A DNA stretch of 10,544 bases. Origin: Oribacterium sp. UBA6992. Its GTDB lineage: Bacteria; Bacillota; Clostridia; Lachnospirales; Lachnospiraceae. Shown here piece after piece: positions 6,022 to 10,544 of this stretch. The notes under the pieces were generated by a model. That model was not told the origin of the DNA and ran no database searches. It saw only the letters and a list, made by a program, of their open reading frames with translations. Numbering within the stretch: the first letter of the stretch is position 1; every line of letters begins with the position of its first letter. The stretch is from positions 1-10,544 of the forward strand of contig DJXY01000170.1 in assembly GCA_002449915.1 (NCBI GenBank), in the 5' to 3' direction. Made by a program: the position numbers and the translations under genes.

Positions 6022-7239
6022 ATGAGTAGTACAAAAAGTAAGGGTGGCATTCTGCACAGTCTGCCATTTCATCTCTTGCTGGCAGTTGTCGCCGGTATCC
6101 TGCTCGGACAGGTCCTGAATGAGACTGTCATGCAGGTAATCGTTGTCATTAAATATGTTTTGAACCAGCTGATTATGTTCTGCGTTCCGCTGATTATTAT
6201 CGGCTTCATTGCTCCGTCTATCACAAGGCTGGGTCGCAATGCTTCGCGAATGCTTCTGGTCGCAGTGTGTATCGCATACGTCTCATCGCTCGGCGCAGCG
6301 CTGATGTCCACCGCCGCAGGCTACGCGCTGATTCCACATCTCTCCATTGTAAGCAGCGTTGAAGGCTTACGAGAGCTGCCGGTTCCGGCATTTCAGCTGG
6401 ACATTCCGCAGATTATGAGCGTAATGAGTGCGCTTGCGTTTTCTCTGCTGCTCGGCCTTGCTGCAGCATGGACAAACTCTAAAGAAACCATCCGGCTGCT
6501 CGAGGAGTTCCAGAATATCGTACTCTCCATCGTAACCAAGATCATCATTCCGATTCTGCCATTTTTTATCCTGGTCACCTTCATCGGACTATCCTATGAG
6601 GGTACAATTACAAAGCAGCTTCCGGTATTCCTTAAGGTTATCGTAATCGTCATGATCGGACACTATATCTGGCTTACCCTGCTGTACGGTATTGCCGGAG
6701 CGTATACTCACAAAAATCCGCTCAATGTCCTTAAAAATTACGGACCTGCGTATATCACAGCAGTCGGAACTATGTCTTCCGCAGCAACACTCGCAGTTGC
6801 GCTCCGCTGCGCCAAGAAGTCAGAGCCACCACTGTCAGATGATATGGTCAACTTCGGCATCCCGCTGTTTGCCAACATTCACCTTTGCGGATCTGTACTC
6901 ACCGAGGTATTTTTTGTCATGACGATCTCAAAGATCCTCTACGGCGCCATACCGGCTCCGGGCACTATGATTCTGTTCTGCCTGCTGCTTGGCATCTTTG
7001 CCATAGGAGCTCCTGGCGTTCCAGGTGGCACGGTAATGGCTTCTCTCGGACTGATCACCGGAGTCCTCGGTTTTAATGACGCTGGTACCGCCCTGATGCT
7101 TACAATCTTTGCTCTGCAGGATAGCTTCGGAACCGCCTGCAACGTCACCGGCGACGGCGCGCTTACCCTAATTCTTACTGGATATAAGGAAAAACATCAT
7201 ATCGCCGATATGAAGCAAGAGAAAACTCTTGAGGCTTAA
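6022..7239 (+). CDS. SLC1/DAACS-type amino acid:cation symporter with altered signature motifs
   Basis: A 405-residue integral membrane transporter of the GltPh/GltT/SstT superfamily. Hydrophobic segments lie near 12-33, 40-65, 77-103, 128-149, 165-190, 203-226 and 277-304. They are joined to two re-entrant hairpins: HP1 with GTMSSAATLA (249-258) and HP2 with GAPGVPGG (329-336). The last helix ends DSFGTACNVTGD (367-378). D367 aligns with GltPh D394, which holds the substrate amino group, but G370 replaces R397, which holds an acidic side chain, so a neutral amino acid is more likely than glutamate or aspartate. The family's NMDGT motif reads HLCGS (287-291), losing the cation-site Asn and Asp; N374 and D378 (GltPh N401, D405) remain. 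The start is set by AGGAGGGG 7 bases before the ATG; an in-frame ATG at 5938 lacks a ribosome site and adds a hydrophilic tail. Pairing with the desulfidase suggests cysteine or serine uptake. Confidence 0.9.
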   Translation: MSSTKSKGGILHSLPFHLLLAVVAGILLGQVLNETVMQVIVVIKYVLNQLIMFCVPLIIIGFIAPSITRLGRNASRMLLVAVCIAYVSSLGAALMSTAAGYALIPHLSIVSSVEGLRELPVPAFQLDIPQIMSVMSALAFSLLLGLAAAWTNSKETIRLLEEFQNIVLSIVTKIIIPILPFFILVTFIGLSYEGTITKQLPVFLKVIVIVMIGHYIWLTLLYGIAGAYTHKNPLNVLKNYGPAYITAVGTMSSAATLAVALRCAKKSEPPLSDDMVNFGIPLFANIHLCGSVLTEVFFVMTISKILYGAIPAPGTMILFCLLLGIFAIGAPGVPGGTVMASLGLITGVLGFNDAGTALMLTIFALQDSFGTACNVTGDGALTLILTGYKEKHHIADMKQEKTLEA

Positions 7240-7276
7240 GCCTGCTGTATAAGCTTGTGCGATATATGCTGAATAT

Positions 7277-7330
7277 AAAATGACCGCGGTATCTGTCCCT
7301 GATTCCCAGACAGATACCTCGGTCATTTTT
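7277..7330. terminator. Long hairpin terminator after the transporter gene
   Basis: AAAATGACCG (7277-7286), one mismatch, GGTATCTGTC (7288-7297), an 11-base loop, then GACAGATACC (7309-7318) and CGGTCATTTTT (7320-7330). The stem has 20 pairs with a single C-T mismatch and ends in five T on the plus strand. It closes the desulfidase-transporter unit 37 bases after the stop. The mirrored A/T ends mean it may also stop minus-strand transcripts from the NlpC/P60 gene, which ends at 7459. Confidence 0.9.
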
Positions 7331-7374
7331 AATATATCATGTTTCCGTTAATTGGCGTCGAGATATAGCAAAGA

Positions 7375-7402
7375 CTTAGAGTTTTAAAGGCTTAGAGTTT
7401 TA
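7375..7402. repeat. 12-bp direct repeat, 16-base period
   Basis: CTTAGAGTTTTA occurs at 7375-7386 and again at 7391-7402, with AAGG between. The rest of the stretch 7331-7458, between the terminator and the NlpC/P60 stop, holds no gene that I can support. Confidence 0.6.
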
Positions 7403-7458
7403 CCACCTGCTCTAACTGAGCATATTTATGATCATCTGCATTCAACGCACTTATAAAA

Positions 7459-8160
7459 TCACAGCACTCTCCGGATGCTCTCGATCGCCTTATAGCTTGC
7501 GGAGTTGATCGTAATGCCCTTTCGGGAATTTAGTGCACTAAGCAGCCTGCCACCGCCAAGATAGATGCCCACATGTCCGTCATATACAATAATGTCTCCC
7601 GGCAGTGCATTGGCAAGACCGCCGGATACTCTGGAACCTACACCTGCCATGGCATCCGAGCTATGCGGCAGGGAAATGCCGAAATGCGAATATACGCTCA
7701 TGACAAAGCCGGAACAGTCTGCTCCATGCGTAAGCGATACCCCTCCATATACATAAGGATTTCCAATAAACTGAGAGGCAAAGCTTACAACTGCATTTCT
7801 GCGGTCCTCCTGAGCTTTGGCTGCTGCTTCTGCCTGCGCTCTCGCGGCAGCTTCCTGCTCCTCTTTAAGCTTCGCCGCCGCCTCTGCTTCCTGTGCCGCC
7901 TTGGCTTCTGCGATCGCAGCCGCATTCTGTGCTTTGATTGCCGTTTTTACAACCTTATCAGATACTTCATTTTTAATAGATGTCTCCAGAAACAGCATGC
8001 TTGAAGCTGATCTGGTGTCTGCCATTGCCGGATGAGCCATAAGAATGAGCGCCATGAAGCCAAAAAAGATACCAATCAAGGACCGGTAAAGGATACTTCC
8101 GGCTGTGGGAATGTTTCGTGTTATTACTTCGTTTCTTGTTGTGTCTTCTGTAAAAACCAT
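7459..8160 (-). CDS. Secreted coiled-coil NlpC/P60 family peptidoglycan endopeptidase
   Basis: NlpC/P60 enzymes cleave peptide bonds in peptidoglycan stems, commonly the gamma-D-Glu to diamino acid bond, outside the cell. The 233-residue protein has a long signal sequence: a polar N-region to about 25, a hydrophobic core 27-42, and likely cleavage after AHPAMA (47). Residues 70-120 are an Ala/Glu/Lys/Gln-rich coiled coil. The catalytic domain runs from about 121: NPYVYGG (134-140), the nucleophile C149 in GADCSGF, LPGDIIVYDGHVGIYLGGG with H196, and a C-terminal strand. The position usually held by a third catalytic His (V-H-A-S type) reads LLSALN (207-211 region), so S208 stands there and N211 is a nearby polar option. 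The start ATG is the only one giving a full signal sequence; its GAGG is 4 bases away and lies inside a hairpin. The gene appears monocistronic or read from the yczE-like gene upstream. Confidence 0.92.
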   Translation of the reverse strand: MVFTEDTTRNEVITRNIPTAGSILYRSLIGIFFGFMALILMAHPAMADTRSASSMLFLETSIKNEVSDKVVKTAIKAQNAAAIAEAKAAQEAEAAAKLKEEQEAAARAQAEAAAKAQEDRRNAVVSFASQFIGNPYVYGGVSLTHGADCSGFVMSVYSHFGISLPHSSDAMAGVGSRVSGGLANALPGDIIVYDGHVGIYLGGGRLLSALNSRKGITINSASYKAIESIRRVL

Positions 8161-8182
8161 AAAACCTCGCTTTCGAGGTTTT
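8161..8182 (-). promoter_or_regulatory. Hairpin abutting the NlpC/P60 start codon and containing its ribosome site
   Basis: On the minus strand AAAACCTCG (8182-8174), loop AAAG, CGAGGTTTT (8169-8161), then directly the ATG. The only Shine-Dalgarno candidate, GAGG, is wholly within the 3' arm, so the folded form would hide it. Because the arm ends in TTTT and the coding sequence starts ATGGTTTTT, it also resembles an intrinsic terminator placed at the start codon. It could dampen translation, attenuate the gene, or stop read-through from the gene upstream. Confidence 0.6.
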
Positions 8183-8304
8183 ACTTTACGTTTTAAATAT
8201 GACTAAAATGATAACTCAGCCTAAAAACTATCTAAACGATTCTTACAGGAAAGCAGAGACTTTTTTAAGATTTTCTCTGATTTTCTAATTTTTTGCTAAT
8301 TTTC

Positions 8305-8332
8305 ACTATAATTTGCATTTATAGCTTGACAA
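8305..8332 (-). promoter_or_regulatory. Predicted promoter of the NlpC/P60 gene
   Basis: On the minus strand TTGTCA (8332-8327), 16 bases, then TATAGT (8310-8305), each 5 of 6 to consensus. The -35 box starts only 4 bases past the stop of the yczE-like gene. It implies an AT-rich leader of about 138 bases that ends in the start-codon hairpin. I found no riboswitch core (no c-di-AMP ydaO-type conserved blocks) in this leader. Confidence 0.5.
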
Positions 8333-8336
8333 ATGT

Positions 8337-8990
8337 TCAATTCTTTGAACTCATATCGGCTGCATCTGGGCCTCCGGGTGTATAGCGAAGTACTTTTTCC
8401 GAAACTGCTTTATTATAGAAAGAAATAAACGGTCCGAGGCAGAACGCACATACAAGTGTACCAATTCCAACCAGTCCTCCGAGCAGAAATGTGAGCAAGG
8501 CACAGAGTGCATCGGTAAAGATTCGGCATCCAAAATACGGAAATGGCGTATAGTCTCTTAATCCCAGAGACAGATAGTCATAAGGTGCAATGCCAAGATC
8601 TGCTGTCTGATAAAGGGAAGCCCCCAGCGAAGTCACAAGTACGCCCAGCACGACAAATAAAAGCTGTACGGGTAAAGACTGCAATGTGCCAAACCACTGG
8701 GTGAGATATCCGGAAAAGAACGTCACGATATAACCGACGCCGATTCCATTGACGAGAGTTCCAAGCCCGATATATTTCCGGCCAAAGATAAACTCGATCA
8801 TCAGAAATACGACATTAATCGTCATGTTTTGTACGCCGAAGGAAACTCCCCGCAAGTCCGCAATACGCAGATTCAATGCGCTGATGGAGTCATTGCCCAG
8901 ATGTGACTCCTTAAAGATGGCGATGCCAAGCGATATAATGATGACTCCTATAATCATTCCAATGACTCTGCGCAGCGAAATTGTTTTCAT
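8337..8990 (-). CDS. YczE/YitT-like integral membrane protein
   Basis: A 217-residue membrane protein of the YczE/YyaS/YitT-like group (COG2364 type), whose molecular function is not settled. About six hydrophobic segments are visible (about 8-27, 52-70, 73-97, 106-126, 151-171, 173-195), followed by a polar tail. The two halves resemble each other: SLGIAIFKESHLG (20-32) against SLGASLYQTADLG (121-133), and IGLGTLVNGIGVG (74-86) against VGIGTLVCAFCLG (174-186), so the fold is likely a tandem three-helix duplication. I chose the ATG at 8990 because AAGGAG lies 9 bases before it and the helix begins at once. An in-frame ATG at 9086 would add 32 unrelated residues that overlap the likely promoter region. 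It follows lon on the same strand but is separated by a terminator; the NlpC/P60 gene follows with its own promoter. Confidence 0.85.
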   Translation of the reverse strand: MKTISLRRVIGMIIGVIIISLGIAIFKESHLGNDSISALNLRIADLRGVSFGVQNMTINVVFLMIEFIFGRKYIGLGTLVNGIGVGYIVTFFSGYLTQWFGTLQSLPVQLLFVVLGVLVTSLGASLYQTADLGIAPYDYLSLGLRDYTPFPYFGCRIFTDALCALLTFLLGGLVGIGTLVCAFCLGPFISFYNKAVSEKVLRYTPGGPDAADMSSKN

Positions 8991-9046
8991 AAAATTCTTC
9001 TCCTTATATCCTTGTACTCGCATATTTACCTTCTCAATATATAAAT

Positions 9047-9068
9047 TTGCCGTGCATGGCAATTTGCC
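9047..9068. promoter_or_regulatory. Alternating inverted TTGCC/GGCAA sites upstream of the yczE-like gene
   Basis: TTGCC (9047-9051), six bases, GGCAA (9058-9062), one base, TTGCC (9064-9068) make two overlapping inverted repeats about 57 bases upstream of the start codon. On the minus strand one copy reads TTGCCA and could be a -35 box with TATATT 15 bases later, a weak promoter guess. An operator is possible but unproven. Confidence 0.3.
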
Positions 9069-9106
9069 TGCAAAAACCGCATGCAAAAAAATTATATTTC
9101 AGACGC

Positions 9107-9139
9107 AAAAAAAGAGCAATGGATTTCTCCACTGCTCTT
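9107..9139 (-). terminator. lon: Rho-independent terminator of lon
   Basis: On the minus strand AAGAGCA (9139-9133), one mismatch, TGG (9131-9129), a 6-base loop, CCA (9122-9120), TGCTCTT (9118-9112), continuing into a run of seven T (9113-9107). It lies 27 bases past the lon stop codon and separates lon from the yczE-like gene. Confidence 0.85.
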
Positions 9140-9143
9140 ACTA

Positions 9144-9173
9144 TCATTGTTTCAAGGCTCATTGTTTCAAGCC
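9144..9173. repeat. 15-bp tandem duplication across the lon stop codon
   Basis: TCATTGTTTCAAGGC (9144-9158) is followed directly by TCATTGTTTCAAGCC (9159-9173), 14 of 15 identical. The second copy holds the lon stop (TGA, 9169-9167). Because 15 is a multiple of 3, the first copy places another in-frame TGA five codons later. Confidence 0.8.
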
Positions 9174-10543
9174 TTTTTTACGCCGGTCTGCTCCAGCACC
9201 TCTTCCACCGTTGTTACCGGAATAATTTCCAGCTTGGATTTCACTTCTTCTGCGACATCCCGTAAATCATTGACATTATCCTTAGGGATGAATACCCGTG
9301 TGACACCCGCGCGCTGTGCCGCCATCAGCTTTTCCGGGAGTCCTCCGATCGGATTAACGGTACCCTCCAGAGAAACCTCTCCGGTCATTGCGATATGCGG
9401 ATCCACCGCATTTCCGGATACCAGGGATGCAATCGCAGTTGCCATGGTGATGCCTGCGGACGGACCGTCTTTCGGTGTCGCACCATCCGGCACATGGATA
9501 TGCAGATCATTTTTTTCAAAAACCTCTGCCTTGTCCGGATACATGGATTTCACAAGGCTTACCGCGATCTGCACGGACTCCTTCATGACATCACCAAGCT
9601 GCCCGGTGATAATCAGCTTACCTGAACCCTTGGTAAACAAGGTTTCAATGTAAAGGATCTCACCTCCAACCTGCGTCCAGGCAAGTCCCGTAACCACACC
9701 CGGCTTGCTTTGCTCCTTAACCTTTTGATGCGGGAGCGGCGACATATCCAGATATTCTCTAAGCTCATCCCTGGTAACCTGAACCGTCTCTCCCTCACCG
9801 CGGACAGAACGCACTGCTGCAATTCTTGCCAGTGTATCCAGACGCTTCTTAAGTCCACGGACTCCGGCCTCTCTCGTGTAATCCGAGATAATGGTATCCA
9901 GCGCATCATCTGAAATCTCTACCTGCTCAGGCGTAAGACCTACCCCCTTAAGCGACTTCGGGATCAGATGCCGCTTTGCAATCTGGAACTTCTCCGTCGG
10001 AGTATAGCCCTGGAACTGGATCACCTCCATACGGTTAAGAAGTGGTGCCGGAATTGTATCCATTGTGTTGGCTGTGCAGATAAACAGCACATCTGACAGA
10101 TCATACGGCACATTCATGTAATGATCCGTAAAGGTATTGTTCTGCTCCGGGTCCAGCACCTCAAGCAGTGCGCTCGCCGGATCTCCGTTATATGAGCTGG
10201 AAAGCTTATCCACCTCATCCAGTACCATCACCGGGTTGGATACCCCCGCCTTGGAGATGCCATCCATGATCCGTCCGGGCATGGCGCCGATATAGGTTCT
10301 CCTGTGTCCGCGAATGTCAGCTTCGTCTCGTACACCGCCGAGGCTCACACGGACATACTCCCTCCCCAGTGCCTTTGCGATGCTCTTGCCGATACTGGTC
10401 TTACCGGTACCAGGAGCTCCGACAAATAACAGGATCGAACCTGACTGAGATTTCTTAAGATTCATCACCGCAATCTGCTGGATAATACGCTCCTTTACCT
10501 TTTTAAGGCCATAGTGATCCTCATCCAGGATCTTCTGCGCGGC
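9167..10543 (-). CDS. lon: ATP-dependent protease Lon (La), 5' part outside window
   Basis: Lon is a cytoplasmic hexameric AAA+ serine protease that unfolds and degrades damaged and regulatory proteins. The window holds the last 458 residues; the N-terminal substrate-binding domain lies beyond the right edge. The frame is open to the edge, and the GTG and ATG at 10468 and 10465 are internal codons, not starts. In visible-fragment numbering the Walker A is GAPGTGKT (42-49), Walker B VMVLDEVD with D109 and E110, followed by sensor TAN and the LLNRME arginine-finger region. The protease domain carries [12 protein letters not shown], the nucleophile S362 in DGPSAG and the catalytic K405 in [12 protein letters not shown]. 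The Ser-to-Lys gap of 43 residues equals that in E. coli Lon (S679, K722). It ends with a typical short tail, GVKKA. No frameshift is seen in the visible part. Confidence 0.97.
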   Translation of the reverse strand, partial: AAQKILDEDHYGLKKVKERIIQQIAVMNLKKSQSGSILLFVGAPGTGKTSIGKSIAKALGREYVRVSLGGVRDEADIRGHRRTYIGAMPGRIMDGISKAGVSNPVMVLDEVDKLSSSYNGDPASALLEVLDPEQNNTFTDHYMNVPYDLSDVLFICTANTMDTIPAPLLNRMEVIQFQGYTPTEKFQIAKRHLIPKSLKGVGLTPEQVEISDDALDTIISDYTREAGVRGLKKRLDTLARIAAVRSVRGEGETVQVTRDELREYLDMSPLPHQKVKEQSKPGVVTGLAWTQVGGEILYIETLFTKGSGKLIITGQLGDVMKESVQIAVSLVKSMYPDKAEVFEKNDLHIHVPDGATPKDGPSAGITMATAIASLVSGNAVDPHIAMTGEVSLEGTVNPIGGLPEKLMAAQRAGVTRVFIPKDNVNDLRDVAEEVKSKLEIIPVTTVEEVLEQTGVKKA

Positions 10544-10544
10544 A

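Noticed and set aside
7402..7420. A tRNA D-arm-like stretch on the minus strand (GCTCAGTTAGAGC)
   Set aside because: No acceptor stem, anticodon arm or T arm surrounds it in either direction, so it is not a tRNA or a clear remnant.
8183..8298. Possible c-di-AMP (ydaO-type) riboswitch in the NlpC/P60 leader, as seen before some cell-wall hydrolase genes
   Set aside because: The leader is AT-rich and I found none of the conserved GC-rich blocks of that aptamer.
8991..9086. An earlier in-frame ATG for the yczE-like gene
   Set aside because: The added residues are unlike the family, and the ATG at 8990 has AAGGAG in place.
1..10544. Defence system, prophage, insertion sequence or CRISPR array
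   Set aside because: All long coding frames are assigned to metabolic, wall, regulatory or protease families, and no transposase, integrase, terminal inverted repeats or spaced repeat array is visible.

Overview
This window looks like a low-to-mid GC Clostridia genome, most likely Lachnospiraceae. The signs are the Gram-positive gene families (GH25 and NlpC/P60 cell-wall hydrolases with signal peptides, a Bacillus-type L-lactate dehydrogenase, PepC, YczE/YitT-type membrane protein), strong AGGAGG-type ribosome binding sites, and hairpin-plus-U-tract terminators. There is no rRNA, tRNA, CRISPR array, insertion sequence or phage gene that I can support. The assignment to Lachnospiraceae is by general resemblance only.

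Layout. (1) 1-735, minus: a secreted GH25 lysozyme whose C-terminus is cut by the window edge, with its own promoter at 764-792. (2) 1002-1949, minus: L-lactate dehydrogenase, ended by a terminator at 872-904. (3) 2083-3423, plus: PepC aminopeptidase, divergent from ldh; the shared 133-bp spacer carries a 9-bp-arm dyad. PepC and the next gene converge on a bidirectional terminator (3509-3557). (4) 3569-4480, minus: LysR-family regulator, divergent from (5) 4639-5916, plus: a CyuA-type L-cysteine desulfidase, followed by (6) 6022-7239, plus: an unusual SLC1/DAACS-type amino acid transporter, ended by a long hairpin (7277-7330). (7) 7459-8160, minus: secreted coiled-coil NlpC/P60 peptidase, preceded by a hairpin that contains its Shine-Dalgarno sequence. 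(8) 8337-8990, minus: YczE-like membrane protein. (9) 9167-10543, minus: the C-terminal part of Lon protease, with a terminator at 9107-9139.

How the genes fit together. The most coherent unit is 3569-7239: a divergent LysR regulator, a [4Fe-4S] desulfidase expected to turn L-cysteine into pyruvate, ammonia and sulfide, and a transporter. The transporter keeps the Asp that holds the substrate amino group but lacks the Arg that holds an acidic side chain, so it is likely to carry a neutral amino acid such as cysteine or serine. This resembles the E. coli cyuAP pair in logic but uses a different transporter family and a different regulator family. Pyruvate from this route, and amino acids released by PepC, could feed the lactate dehydrogenase next door, though no shared regulation is shown. 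The remaining genes are housekeeping: cell-wall turnover (GH25, NlpC/P60), protein quality control (Lon) and a poorly understood membrane protein. I see no wholly novel system. The points worth a second look are the altered cation-site motif of the transporter, the ribosome-site hairpin of the NlpC/P60 gene, and several operator-like dyads.
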